NCBI RefSeq assembly: GCF_023016085.1
Contig: NZ_JALKBF010000001.1
Span: forward strand, 1,240,001 to 1,304,000
Origin: Aliiroseovarius sp. F47248L
GTDB lineage: Bacteria > Pseudomonadota > Alphaproteobacteria > Rhodobacterales > Rhodobacteraceae
DNA: 64,000 nt
Direction: 5' to 3'
The notes under the pieces were generated by a model. That model worked only from the letters and a program-made list of their open reading frames with translations. It ran no database searches and had not been told where the DNA came from. The translations under genes and the position numbers were made by a program. Every line of letters begins with the position of its first letter. Position 1 is the first letter of the stretch. Positions 1 to 10,398 of the stretch are shown here, in pieces.

Positions 1-12
1 GGGTGTCCGCGA

Positions 13-2181
13 TCAGTCCTCGGGCACCCCGTCCAGACCTTTCAGCCCGTCAACCATCTCGCTCAGCTGATCTTTGTATCTACGCCATTTTCCGATGGAC
101 GAGTTGTAAAGCGGTTGCCGCACTTGAGCCAATGACAGTGTTTTTACGTCACGGTCGGTCTTGTGGAAGTCCAGACAGGCGTCCTCCCACTCCAACTCGC
201 AAAATTCCAACAGCTTGCGCACTTCGACTTCGGGGTTGGCAACAAGGGCTTCATACTCGATCTCATAGATACGTTCGGGCGCCATGTCCCGCCACAGGGC
301 AAGGTATTCAGTAAACAGGCGATAGGTCTCGACAAGATCGGATTGTGTGTAAGTGTAAAGATGCAGGCCCGTAACGAAACGGTTTTTGAACATCGACCAC
401 AAATTGTCGCGTGGATCGCGTCGCAGGGCAACGATCTTGGCATTGGGCAGCGCCAGCCACGCCAATGGCGCGATTTGATAGGTCGAGATAGTTTTGTCGG
501 TGATCCGTTCCGCCCCCGGAACACGAATGTCGATGGCGGCTTGATAGTCGCGTCCGATTGCTTCGAGCTGCTCTGGGGTCATATCTGCAATGGTGCCGCC
601 ATCACGGTCTGTCTGTGCTACCGACTGAAAGGCCAGCGGATGCAGGATGCTTAATTCATCCCCGCCGGTGATCGTGGAATGGCTTGCCAGAATCTGTTCG
701 ACCAGCGTGGTACCTGACCGGGGCAGGCCGGTGACAAAGATGGTCTGGTTGTCCAAATATCCGACCTTGCCGATCCGGTCTTTGTCGAAGCCTTCAAGAA
801 ACGCGCCGAGCTTGTTGAAATCCCGCTGTGCTTTGTCACGGTCGTAGGGGTGGCGCTTTGCCATGATCTTGTTCGCGCGGGAAAGATACTGCCACGCCTG
901 ATCGTAGTCGCCGATGTCTTCCATTACTTTCAAAAGACCATAACCCAGATCCATGCGACCTTCGTCCGGCAGGTCATCGCGCAACCACAGGTCTTTCATT
1001 TCAGCAACCACTGGATCATCTGCGGCAAGTTTCTTGCCATGTGCAATCATCCGGTAAATCGCGCCAGAGCGGACGTCGCGCGCAAGCGCCTCTCGCAGAA
1101 CGGTATCGGCTTTGTCCATCGCGCCTTCCTGTTGCAGGATATTGGCAGCAATGGTGACGACACGCAGGCTGTTTGGATCCGCCTTCAATGCTGCGTCAAC
1201 ACGTTCATGCGCGGCTTCAGGGTCACCGGCCAACTTGTGGGCGACCGCCCCAAGAGCAAGTGTCTCACCGGTCGGTCCCGCAAGTCGCTCTAGATGGTCC
1301 AGATCCGTCATGGCCGGGGCTGCGCTTTCCAGCGTCAGATATGCCTGCGCCCGCGTCATCAGGGCCAGACGGTTGTCCGGGTCCTGTTTCAAAAGCCTGT
1401 CAAGGCATTCCACCGCTTCATGCGGGGACCCGAGATCCTGATAGAGTTTGCCAAGATTGCCAAGAACAATCGGGTTGTGCGGGATCAATCGCCGGGCGTG
1501 CAGCAGCATCGGTTTGGCGTCCTGATGACGTCCGGCGGCCAAAAGAACTTGCCCCAGCTGTGCTGCGGCCTCGCCGTAATCCGGGTCAATGGCAAGGGCC
1601 GCGCGAAAAGCGGTCTCGGCTTCGTCGATGCGTCCCAGACTGGCCAGCGCCGCGCCATGTATGGTCGACAGTATTTCGCTGCTTCCGCGCGTGGCAATCA
1701 ACTGACGGGCTTGAGCTTCGGCGTCGCTCATCTGACCAGCATTGATTTGGGCGACCAACTTGTTGATCTCGGCGGTGGTCACATTGGACGAAACGCGTGA
1801 TGTGCTGGTCTGGACGGTGTTCATCGCTTTCACGATCGCCTTGCGATCACGCTGGCCAAGGTTGGCCGTTTTCAACTGGGCCTTGGCTGCTTTCCGGGCG
1901 TCGTCATCGCCGTAAGCAGCAATGGCGGCCGCATAGGCCTGCCAGACCTTCATTTCGCCGGGCGCCAAACTGGCGGCTCGGGCCAGAAAGTAGCTTGCAT
2001 CCTTGGGGCGCCCGGCCTGCATATGAATCTGGCCCATATGGAAAGGGATTTCGGCGCGTTTCGGAGCCAATTTAGCAATCTGTGCCAACAGGTCCAACGC
2101 GTCACGTGGTTTGCCACTACGTGCAAGTCCCATCGCGCGATTGAACATGGCCGGGATCTGGTTTGAATTCAGCGGCAGCAT
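13..2181 (-). CDS. TPR-repeat protein fused to a sulfotransferase domain
   Basis: The 722-residue product has two halves. Residues 1 to about 450 are helical tetratricopeptide repeats with recurring A/G/Y patterns. The C-terminal part holds a sulfotransferase-type PAPS-binding loop, GLPRSGTTLVEQ, starting near residue 485, and further down a segment with RRDPRDNLWS that fits the 3'-phosphate-binding strand. Such proteins would transfer sulfate from PAPS to an acceptor, with the TPR part binding a partner. The acceptor is unknown. The start is supported by AAGGAG about 6 bases upstream of the ATG. It is transcribed away from rplU and is the only gene of its unit in the window. No signal peptide is seen, so it is probably cytoplasmic. 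Confidence 0.85.
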   Translation of the reverse strand: MLPLNSNQIPAMFNRAMGLARSGKPRDALDLLAQIAKLAPKRAEIPFHMGQIHMQAGRPKDASYFLARAASLAPGEMKVWQAYAAAIAAYGDDDARKAAKAQLKTANLGQRDRKAIVKAMNTVQTSTSRVSSNVTTAEINKLVAQINAGQMSDAEAQARQLIATRGSSEILSTIHGAALASLGRIDEAETAFRAALAIDPDYGEAAAQLGQVLLAAGRHQDAKPMLLHARRLIPHNPIVLGNLGKLYQDLGSPHEAVECLDRLLKQDPDNRLALMTRAQAYLTLESAAPAMTDLDHLERLAGPTGETLALGAVAHKLAGDPEAAHERVDAALKADPNSLRVVTIAANILQQEGAMDKADTVLREALARDVRSGAIYRMIAHGKKLAADDPVVAEMKDLWLRDDLPDEGRMDLGYGLLKVMEDIGDYDQAWQYLSRANKIMAKRHPYDRDKAQRDFNKLGAFLEGFDKDRIGKVGYLDNQTIFVTGLPRSGTTLVEQILASHSTITGGDELSILHPLAFQSVAQTDRDGGTIADMTPEQLEAIGRDYQAAIDIRVPGAERITDKTISTYQIAPLAWLALPNAKIVALRRDPRDNLWSMFKNRFVTGLHLYTYTQSDLVETYRLFTEYLALWRDMAPERIYEIEYEALVANPEVEVRKLLEFCELEWEDACLDFHKTDRDVKTLSLAQVRQPLYNSSIGKWRRYKDQLSEMVDGLKGLDGVPED

Positions 2182-2348
2182 CGCAGGCTCCTTGCGCGTG
2201 GATCAGGGGGCATGTGCAAGGGTCGCACGTGCGGGATGTTTCCTTTCATGGCCTAATATGTCATGCCAAAGGTCGCAAGTGGTGTTCCGTGTCAGCGTTG
2301 GATCGGAACTGGGTCTGAAGCCAAGGGCTATTTTCCTTGGATACCGGG

Positions 2349-2377
2349 TTGACTTGCAGACCAATTCGCCCGATAAG
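2349..2377 (+). promoter_or_regulatory. candidate sigma70 promoter for rplU-rpmA
   Basis: TTGACT (2349-2354) and GATAAG (2372-2377) are separated by 17 bases, a fair match to the housekeeping consensus. Start of transcription would be near 2384, leaving a leader of about 140 bases before rplU. The 2182-2523 stretch has no convincing gene. The leader carries a small hairpin, GAAGGG (2453-2458) with CCCTTC (2464-2469), and a CCGG-rich segment near 2478. Neither is proven regulatory. Confidence 0.4.
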
Positions 2378-2523
2378 CCGCCACTCCTACCGGGAAATTC
2401 CTGTGTGGGGGCGTTTAACTTTGCCCATCGGGGCGCGCTGTTCGAGGTAAGTGAAGGGATCACCCCTTCGACAAACACCGGCCCTGCCGGGACCACAGAA
2501 TGCGGAATATGAAGGAAGATCAA

Positions 2524-3135
2524 ATGTTTGCGGTTCTGAAAACCGGCGGCAAGCAGTATAAAGTCCAGGCAGGAGACGTTTTGCGCGTCGAGAAGCTGGC
2601 AGCTGCAGCAGGCGAAAAAGTCCAGTTCAACGAGATTCTGATGGTTGGTGCAACCGTCGGCACCCCCACCGTATCCGGTGCAGGCGTGCAGGCCGAGGTC
2701 ATCGACCAGATCAAAGGCGAAAAAGTCATTCACTTCGTGAAGCGTCGCCGTAAGCACAGCTCGAAGCGTACCAAGGGTCACCGTCAGCAACTAACGCTTT
2801 TGCGCGTGACCGACATCCTTGAAAAAGGTGCGGACAAGTCGGGCGTGAAAGCTGCCATCGGCGCAGGCTCGGTATCGGGTGGCGTTGATGCTGCTCCGGC
2901 CAAGAAAGCTGCTCCGAAAAAAGCTGCTCCAAAGAAAGCCGAGAAAGCTGAAGCTCCGGCAGCCGCTGCTGCAGATGACCTGACAGCAATCACCGGTGTC
3001 GGCCCCGCCGCCGCCAAGAAGCTGGCCGACGCTGGCATCACCACCTTCGCCCAACTTGCGGCCGTTGACGTTGACAGCTTCGAAGCCGTCAAGGTTAAGC
3101 CCGAGTGGGTTGAGCAGGCCAAGACACTGGCCTAA
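2524..3135 (+). CDS. rplU: 50S ribosomal protein L21 with C-terminal helix-hairpin-helix extension
   Basis: Residues 1 to about 103 are a complete L21 (start MFAVLKTGGKQYKV, the basic KRRRKHS stretch near 73-80, then GHRQ). L21 is normally about 100 residues; this product is 203. After a linker rich in Ala and Lys (about 120-150) comes a helix-hairpin-helix-like segment (about 153-180, LTAITGVGPAAAKKLADAGI) and a short tail. The start at 2524 is chosen because L21 begins here and GGAAG lies 6-10 bases upstream; an in-frame ATG at 2509 and one at 2500 would add a non-homologous leader. It binds 23S rRNA in the large subunit. Forms an operon with rpmA, 21 bases downstream. The extension could add nucleic-acid contacts, which is inference. 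Confidence 0.95.
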   Translation: MFAVLKTGGKQYKVQAGDVLRVEKLAAAAGEKVQFNEILMVGATVGTPTVSGAGVQAEVIDQIKGEKVIHFVKRRRKHSSKRTKGHRQQLTLLRVTDILEKGADKSGVKAAIGAGSVSGGVDAAPAKKAAPKKAAPKKAEKAEAPAAAAADDLTAITGVGPAAAKKLADAGITTFAQLAAVDVDSFEAVKVKPEWVEQAKTLA

Positions 3136-3156
3136 TCTGAGCTAAGGAGAGATAGC

Positions 3157-3426
3157 ATGGCACATAAAAAAGCAGGCGGTTCATCCCGTAACGGCCGCGA
3201 CTCAGCCGGTCGTCGCCTTGGCGTGAAGAAATTCGGTGGTCAGATCGTGATTCCCGGCAACATCATCGTGCGTCAGCGCGGCACCAAAATGTGGCCGGGC
3301 GCGAATGTTGGTATGGGCAAGGATCATACGATCTTCGCGACTGTCGAAGGTCACGTCCAATTCCATAAGGGCCTGAAAGGTCGCACCTTTATCTCGGTTC
3401 TTCCGGTGGCGGAGGCCGCTGAGTAA
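3157..3426 (+). CDS. rpmA: 50S ribosomal protein L27
   Basis: A full-length L27 of 89 residues with the family N-terminus [16 protein letters not shown], which reaches toward the peptidyl-transferase centre, and the conserved segment [18 protein letters not shown]. The AAGGAG at 3144-3149 upstream fits the start. It is co-transcribed with rplU, and the pair is closed by a strong terminator. The rplU-rpmA-(GNAT)-obgE order is the usual one in Rhodobacteraceae. No oddity is seen. Confidence 0.97.
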   Translation: MAHKKAGGSSRNGRDSAGRRLGVKKFGGQIVIPGNIIVRQRGTKMWPGANVGMGKDHTIFATVEGHVQFHKGLKGRTFISVLPVAEAAE

Positions 3427-3455
3427 GCCGAACCTGACAAGGTTGTGAAAAACCA

Positions 3456-3490
3456 GGGGCCGGCTGTGAAAGCCGGCCCCTTTTCTTTTT
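3456..3490 (+). terminator. intrinsic terminator after rplU-rpmA
   Basis: A perfect 10-bp GC-rich stem, GGGGCCGGCT (3456-3465) with AGCCGGCCCC (3471-3480), closes a 5-base loop and is followed by TTTTCTTTTT. It lies 30 bases past the rpmA stop, so the ribosomal genes and the downstream GNAT-obgE genes are probably separate transcripts. Confidence 0.9.
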
Positions 3491-3622
3491 GTTTCAAATA
3501 CCTATCTGCCATTCATCGGGAAATCACAATTTGGTCTTATTGCCCCCCATATCCTGCGATATGTCCATTTGGAAGAACTGACCAACCCGGTGCGTTCTGC
3601 GCTTTTCAGAGGAGGGAAAGCC

Positions 3623-4162
3623 ATGAAGCATGTTGAGATCACTCGCCAACCGCTGATAGAAGCGGAACGCTTTGTGCTCCGCCCCGTCCGTCGGTCGGAT
3701 GTGGGGATGTTGTCCATGTATACCGCAGATAAGCGCGTCGCCTCGGGCACGCGTTCGATCCCACACCCTTTGCCACCCGGCACGACTGAAGCATTCATTG
3801 AACGGTCACTGCACGATCACCGGAACGAAGACGTTTGGGTGATGGACGGTGCAGGCGCCGATGGGCGCGAAGTTCTGGGTGTGATCAGTCTGACCCATCT
3901 GGATCGGGCGCAATCGCAACTTGGGTATTGGGTCGCGCCAGGGTTCTGGAATACCGGGATCGCGTCAGAAGCGGTACAGGCAATCGTTGCGGCCAACCCA
4001 CAAGAAAACACTTCGATATTTGCCGAGGTGTTTCAGGACAACGCAGCATCAGCCCGTGTGCTGACCCATGCGGGGTTTGAATATATCGGGGATGCCGAAA
4101 GCCACTGCGTCGCGCGCAACGCCAATGTACCAACTTGGACTTACATCAATAAGATATCATAA
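3623..4162 (+). CDS. GNAT-family N-acetyltransferase (first of three)
   Basis: A 179-residue protein of the RimJ/RimL-like GNAT group, which moves an acetyl group from acetyl-CoA to an amine. The acetyl-CoA-binding core is visible as QLGYWVAPGFWNTGIASEAV, followed by the strand and helix ending in DNAASARVLTHAGFEY. The start is set at 3623 because GGAGGG lies about 8 bases upstream; the frame is open further up to 3569. Substrate cannot be read from sequence. It heads a run of three GNAT genes placed between rpmA and obgE, and is 9 bases ahead of the second. Confidence 0.88.
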   Translation: MKHVEITRQPLIEAERFVLRPVRRSDVGMLSMYTADKRVASGTRSIPHPLPPGTTEAFIERSLHDHRNEDVWVMDGAGADGREVLGVISLTHLDRAQSQLGYWVAPGFWNTGIASEAVQAIVAANPQENTSIFAEVFQDNAASARVLTHAGFEYIGDAESHCVARNANVPTWTYINKIS

Positions 4163-4171
4163 CCCATTGCC

Positions 4172-4690
4172 ATGGAAAATGAATACCTTGTTAAGACGAA
4201 GCGTTTGACGCTCCGTTCTTTGACAACTGAAGATGGCGAACAGATTGTCAGCTTGCTGAACGACTACGACGTTTCGCGTTGGCTAACCGTTGTGCCCCAT
4301 CCCTATAAGCTGACCGATTTCAATGGGTTTCTGGCTCATCTGGCCGACACGTCTGCGCTGGGTGGGTTGGCAATCGAAGAAGACGGACGGGTGTTGGGGG
4401 TGGTTGGACTTGATCCGACACTTGGCTATTGGCTGGGACGCGCACATCAGGGGCGCGGTGTCATGACCGAAGCCGCGAAGGCTTTGGTGGACTGGGCTTT
4501 TACAAATCTTGAAATCGACCAGATCGGTTCGGGCTATTTTCGGGGAAACACCGCATCGCACGCCGTGTTAAGCAGGCTTGGTTTTCGCCCAACCGGCCTG
4601 ATCGAACGTGTAAATTGCGTCGCGCAAGGTTCAGATATCGAACTGATAAAAGTCGATCTGAGCCGAACAGATTGGTCGTCGCGCCCATGA
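4172..4690 (+). CDS. GNAT-family N-acetyltransferase (second of three)
   Basis: A 172-residue GNAT protein beginning MENEYLVKTKRLTLRSL. The pyrophosphate-binding segment of acetyl-CoA is seen as LGRAHQGRGVMTEAAKAL, followed by NTASHAVLSRLGFRPTG. No strong Shine-Dalgarno precedes it, and with only 9 bases after the first GNAT it is probably translated by coupling. Its stop overlaps the start of the third GNAT by 4 bases (ATGA). It resembles its neighbours along the whole length, so the three look like diverged tandem duplicates. The acetylated target is unknown. Confidence 0.85.
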   Translation: MENEYLVKTKRLTLRSLTTEDGEQIVSLLNDYDVSRWLTVVPHPYKLTDFNGFLAHLADTSALGGLAIEEDGRVLGVVGLDPTLGYWLGRAHQGRGVMTEAAKALVDWAFTNLEIDQIGSGYFRGNTASHAVLSRLGFRPTGLIERVNCVAQGSDIELIKVDLSRTDWSSRP

Positions 4691-5202
4691 TGACCCGTTT
4701 GATCACAGACCGATTGATGATGCGCCGTGCACAGCCTGCGGATGTCGACGCCTTTCATGCGCTTGTATCGCATTTTGACTTAGTGCGCATGACCTCAAGC
4801 TGGCCGTGGCCTTCGGATCCGGCGTTCACAAAGTCGCGTTGTGTACCCTGCGATCCAGCGATGGGTATGGCAGGTCCGGTTTTTCACCAACGCCAACTTG
4901 TTGGGGCCATGGGCGTCTTATGTCGTGACGAAAGCGGCCCGGAACTCGGATACATGTTCGCGCCGGACCATTGGAGCAAAGGGTTCGCCTCCGAGATGGC
5001 GGCAAAGCTGATCGCGCATGTTTGGGCGCGCTACGACTGGGATGTGATCGGTGCGACGGCGTTTGAAGATAATCCAGCTTCGGTGCGGGTGCTGTCCAAG
5101 TTGGGATTTGTCGAAACCGAACCGACAACCGGCAGATGCAGGGCACGCAATGGCGACTTTCCACTGCGCAGCTTCACATTGTCGCGACCTACACATCCGT
5201 AA
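4687..5202 (+). CDS. GNAT-family N-acetyltransferase (third of three)
   Basis: A 171-residue GNAT protein with start MMTRLITDRLMMRRAQ, overlapping the previous stop by 4 bases. The cofactor-binding segment reads LGYMFAPDHWSKGFASEMAAKL, followed by DNPASVRVLSKLGFVETE. An in-frame extension to 4615 runs inside the second GNAT and is not plausible. The loop SKGFAS departs slightly from the common Q/R-x-x-G-x-G/A pattern but is within family variation. It lies 90 bases ahead of obgE, and the four genes may be one operon. Confidence 0.85.
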   Translation: MMTRLITDRLMMRRAQPADVDAFHALVSHFDLVRMTSSWPWPSDPAFTKSRCVPCDPAMGMAGPVFHQRQLVGAMGVLCRDESGPELGYMFAPDHWSKGFASEMAAKLIAHVWARYDWDVIGATAFEDNPASVRVLSKLGFVETEPTTGRCRARNGDFPLRSFTLSRPTHP

Positions 5203-7418
<2,216 letters not shown>

Positions 7419-7445
7419 GGGCAACAACAAAGGGACAAGCACACG

Positions 7446-8693
7446 ATGAGCGAAGACATCACATCCATGATGACCGAGATTGGCCGCCGCGCACGCGACG
7501 CGGCCAAGCATCTTGCCTTCGCTCCGCCCGAGGCCAAGGAAAAGGCACTATTAGCCGCGGCAGACGCCTGTTGGGACCGACGGGCCGAGATCATCGCGGC
7601 CAATGAGAAAGATATGGCCTTTGGGCGCGACAAGGGCCTTTCGCCTGCAATGATGGACCGTCTGATGCTGGACGAGGATCGCATCAAAGGGATGTGCGAT
7701 GGGCTGCGTGCCGTGGCCGGGCAAGCCGATCCGGTGGGCGAAGTGCTTGAGGAATGGGATCGTCCCTCGGGCCTTCATATCAAGCGGGTGCGCACGCCTT
7801 TGGGCGTCATCGGCGTGATCTATGAAAGCCGCCCCAACGTGACTGCGGATGCGGGTGCTTTGTGCCTGAAGGCCGGGAACGCTGTGATCCTTCGCGGCGG
7901 CTCAGAGAGCTTCCATTCTGCGGGTCTGATCCACGCCTGTCTGCAAGACGGGTTGCGTGCCGCCGATCTTCACGAAGATGCAATCCAACGCGTGCCAACT
8001 CGTGATCGCGGGGCGGTCAGTGAAATGCTGACCATGACCGATTACATCGACGTGATCGTGCCCCGTGGTGGCAAGGGGCTGGTGGGATTGGTCCAGCGCG
8101 AGGCGCGCGTGCCGGTCTTTGCCCATCTTGAAGGCATCGTGCATGTCTTCATCGACAAGGACGCCGACCCCGACAAGGCTGCGCGGGTGGTGATGAACGC
8201 CAAGACCCGACGCACCGGCATTTGCGGCGCAGCGGAGTGTCTGTTGATTCACCGCGACGCGGTGGCCTTGGGGCAGAAGGTCTTGAACGACCTGATGGAA
8301 GCCGGGGTTGAGGTTCACGCGGGCGAGGGGCTGACCGGCACCATCGCCGCCACGGAGGATGACTGGGGCAAGGAGTTTCTGGACAGCATCATCGCCGCGC
8401 GGATCGTCGATAATGTGGACGGCGCGATTGACCATATCAACCGCTATTCCTCGTCCCATACTGACGCGATCCTGACGGAAAATGACGCGACCGCCGAACG
8501 GTTCTTCACGCGGTTGGACAGTGCCATCTTGATGCGCAATGCCTCGACCCAGTTTGCCGATGGGGGCGAGTTCGGCATGGGGGCCGAGATCGGCATCGCC
8601 ACCGGCAAGATGCACGCGCGCGGGCCGGTGGGGGCCGCGCAGCTGACATCGTTCAAATATCTGGTCGAAGGGGATGGGACGATCCGCACCTGA
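7446..8693 (+). CDS. proA: glutamate-5-semialdehyde dehydrogenase
   Basis: A 415-residue gamma-glutamyl phosphate reductase that makes glutamate semialdehyde with NADPH, the second step of proline synthesis. The family marks are the cofactor segment [21 protein letters not shown], the catalytic cysteine in [10 protein letters not shown], and the C-terminal [21 protein letters not shown]. The start ATG follows proB after 27 bases. Its stop lies only 4 bases from the stop of convergent chpT, with no visible terminator between them. Confidence 0.96.
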   Translation: MSEDITSMMTEIGRRARDAAKHLAFAPPEAKEKALLAAADACWDRRAEIIAANEKDMAFGRDKGLSPAMMDRLMLDEDRIKGMCDGLRAVAGQADPVGEVLEEWDRPSGLHIKRVRTPLGVIGVIYESRPNVTADAGALCLKAGNAVILRGGSESFHSAGLIHACLQDGLRAADLHEDAIQRVPTRDRGAVSEMLTMTDYIDVIVPRGGKGLVGLVQREARVPVFAHLEGIVHVFIDKDADPDKAARVVMNAKTRRTGICGAAECLLIHRDAVALGQKVLNDLMEAGVEVHAGEGLTGTIAATEDDWGKEFLDSIIAARIVDNVDGAIDHINRYSSSHTDAILTENDATAERFFTRLDSAILMRNASTQFADGGEFGMGAEIGIATGKMHARGPVGAAQLTSFKYLVEGDGTIRT

Positions 8694-8697
8694 CCCC

Positions 8698-9297
8698 CTA
8701 GAATTCCACGCTGATCGAATGCTCGGACAATGTGACGCCAGCGGTGCGGTTCTGGCGTTCGAGTTCCGGCGCAATCAGCGCGAAATGCACCTGCGCTGGT
8801 GGAACATCAATGTCGCCCCGCCGTGCGGTCAACAGGTTCCACAACTCCGCGTCCAGCTTGAGTTTGTCAGCTTGACCTCGAATTTGCCAGTGTTCGCCGT
8901 CGTTCCGCACGTCTATGCGACCGCCCCAGGGCATCGCGGTCTCAAAGCATTGAAGGATCAGAAATGCCAGTTTGACCGCACCACGCGGTTGGTTGCCGTT
9001 TGGTTGCCAGTTCACCTCGATCTTGCGGCCATCCACACCGGGCGCCAGAACAGCGTGAATTTCATTTTCCGCGATCATCTGATCGTCATTGGCAGCGCCG
9101 AATGCGACGCGGAAATAGCGGATCCGTAGGTTTGCATTGGTGACGCTTTCCGCAATCAACGCCATTTCCGGGCTATCTGCCATCCCTGAAAGCTGCAACA
9201 GTTCAACTCCGTTGCCGATCGCTCCCAGTGGGCTGATAAGATCGTGGCAGATACGAGAACCGATAAGCGCCGTCAGGTCGCGGTCTTGCTGAGTCAT
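8698..9297 (-). CDS. chpT: histidine phosphotransferase ChpT
   Basis: A 199-residue dimeric histidine phosphotransferase. In the alphaproteobacterial cell-cycle relay it passes phosphate from the hybrid kinase CckA to CtrA. The phospho-accepting histidine is H18 in SRICHDLISPLGAIGNGVELL. The rest is a degenerate ATPase-like domain (NANLRIRYFRVAFGAA, then a region around AKLAFLILQC-type helices) lacking kinase motifs, as expected. It is divergent from the DUF3553 gene with only 26 bases between starts. Its response regulator CtrA lies about 54 kb away in this window. CckA is not in the window. Confidence 0.88.
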   Translation of the reverse strand: MTQQDRDLTALIGSRICHDLISPLGAIGNGVELLQLSGMADSPEMALIAESVTNANLRIRYFRVAFGAANDDQMIAENEIHAVLAPGVDGRKIEVNWQPNGNQPRGAVKLAFLILQCFETAMPWGGRIDVRNDGEHWQIRGQADKLKLDAELWNLLTARRGDIDVPPAQVHFALIAPELERQNRTAGVTLSEHSISVEF

Positions 9298-9323
9298 AGA
9301 AGATACCTTGGAAAGGAAGTCGG

Positions 9324-9515
9324 ATGAATATGGGATCGTTGTTGGAACCGGGTATGTTGGTGCGTCATCCCCAGAAACCCGATTGGGGGCTTGGGCAGGT
9401 GCAGTCCAATATCGGTGGCAAGATCACGGTGAATTTCGAACATGCCGGAAAGCAAGTCATTGTCGCGGATCGCATAGACCTCATCCCAATTTATGAACCT
9501 CCAAAAACAACTTAA
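9324..9515 (+). CDS. DUF3553 family small protein
   Basis: A 63-residue protein starting MNMGSLLEPGMLVRHP and containing the DUF3553 pattern PDWGLGQVQSNIGGKITVNF, EHAGKQVI. This small beta fold is also found at the end of some UvrD/PcrA helicases, where it resembles RNA-polymerase-binding Tudor-like domains; that link is family knowledge, not seen here. AAAGGAAG at 9312-9319 supports the start. It is divergent from chpT and followed by olsB after about 100 bases. Its role is unknown. Confidence 0.8.
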   Translation: MNMGSLLEPGMLVRHPQKPDWGLGQVQSNIGGKITVNFEHAGKQVIVADRIDLIPIYEPPKTT

Positions 9516-9601
9516 AGTAGGTTATGTATATTACGCACAACCCTAGAACCTAACGCGTTCAGTTGCAAACCCGAACCCATCGCCATAAAAGCCCAGCAAA
9601 G

Positions 9602-9616
9602 TTAGCAAAACGTTAA
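9602..9616 (+). promoter_or_regulatory. CtrA-type box upstream of olsB
   Basis: TTAG (9602-9605), 7 bases, TTAA (9613-9616): the CtrA consensus TTAA-N7-TTAA with one mismatch. It directly abuts the first olsB ATG, where an activator site would be unusual, so it may repress, or translation may start at a later ATG. The 16-base stretch through 9617 matches the site upstream of yicC at 14 positions. Binding is inferred. Confidence 0.45.
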
Positions 9617-10398
9617 TGATGATGACCGACCCTGATTTTGTCCTGCGCTTGGCCCAAGATGAGGCTGACCTGATCGCGGCCCAGCGATTGCGTTATGATG
9701 TGTTCATCGATGAGTTGGGCGGCACAGGAGATCTGATCGATCATGATGCCCGGTTAGAACGTGATGCGTTTGACCCCTATTTCGATCATCTGATCCTGTT
9801 TGATCAGGCCCGCGAAGGGTGTCCTGCGGTGGGTGTCTATCGGCTGCTAAAAGGCGACAGCCTGTCGATAACCGACAACACTGTTTCACGGTTCTATTCC
9901 GAGGATGAATATGACCTGACCCTTCTGAGAACTTCGGGACGTAAGTTGTTGGAATTGGGTCGTTCCTGCCTCCATCCGGATTATCGTGGCGGCAGAGCTA
10001 TGATGGTTCTATGGGGCGGGCTGGCCGACTATGTGGCCGAACACGAGATCGACCTTATGTTCGGTGTCGCTTCGTTTCACGGCACCGATATTGACGCGCT
10101 GGCTGCACCATTATCATTGCTCCACCACCGTCATTTGGCCCCCGACGCGTTGCGGGTAAAAGCGCAAGCAGCACATTACCAAGCCATGAACCTGATGGAA
10201 GAAGAACAGATCGACAGGCCCGCTGCAATGCGGGCTGTGCCATCCTTGATCAAAGCCTATCTGCGGTTGGGGGGGTATGTCGGTGACGGAGCATATGTTG
10301 ATCATGCGTTCAACACGACCGATGTATGTTTGATTATGGATACCAAGCAAATGAGCGCGAGACACAAGGCCATTTATTCTACAAAGGCGCGCGCATGA
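9616..10398 (+). CDS. olsB: ornithine-acyl-ACP N-acyltransferase OlsB
   Basis: A 260-residue GNAT-like acyltransferase that makes lyso-ornithine lipid from ornithine and 3-hydroxyacyl-ACP, the first step of ornithine-lipid synthesis. Family features are RLRYDVFIDELGG near the start, a segment around LLELGRSCLHPDYRGG, and FGVASFHGTD. Three successive ATG codons (9616, 9619, 9622) leave the exact start open, and none has a clear Shine-Dalgarno. A CtrA-like box ends at the first ATG. The stop overlaps olsA by 4 bases, which matches the OlsB-OlsA pathway pairing. The product acts at the inner face of the membrane. Confidence 0.9.
   Translation: MMMTDPDFVLRLAQDEADLIAAQRLRYDVFIDELGGTGDLIDHDARLERDAFDPYFDHLILFDQAREGCPAVGVYRLLKGDSLSITDNTVSRFYSEDEYDLTLLRTSGRKLLELGRSCLHPDYRGGRAMMVLWGGLADYVAEHEIDLMFGVASFHGTDIDALAAPLSLLHHRHLAPDALRVKAQAAHYQAMNLMEEEQIDRPAAMRAVPSLIKAYLRLGGYVGDGAYVDHAFNTTDVCLIMDTKQMSARHKAIYSTKARA

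Noticed and set aside
2203..2790. 195-codon minus-strand open frame across the rplU leader and start
   Set aside because: It overlaps the ribosomal gene, has no family match that I recognise and no ribosome site; an antisense shadow of rplU.
7902..8774. 290-codon minus-strand frame opposite proA
   Set aside because: Antisense shadow of proA that also runs into the end of chpT; no known family.
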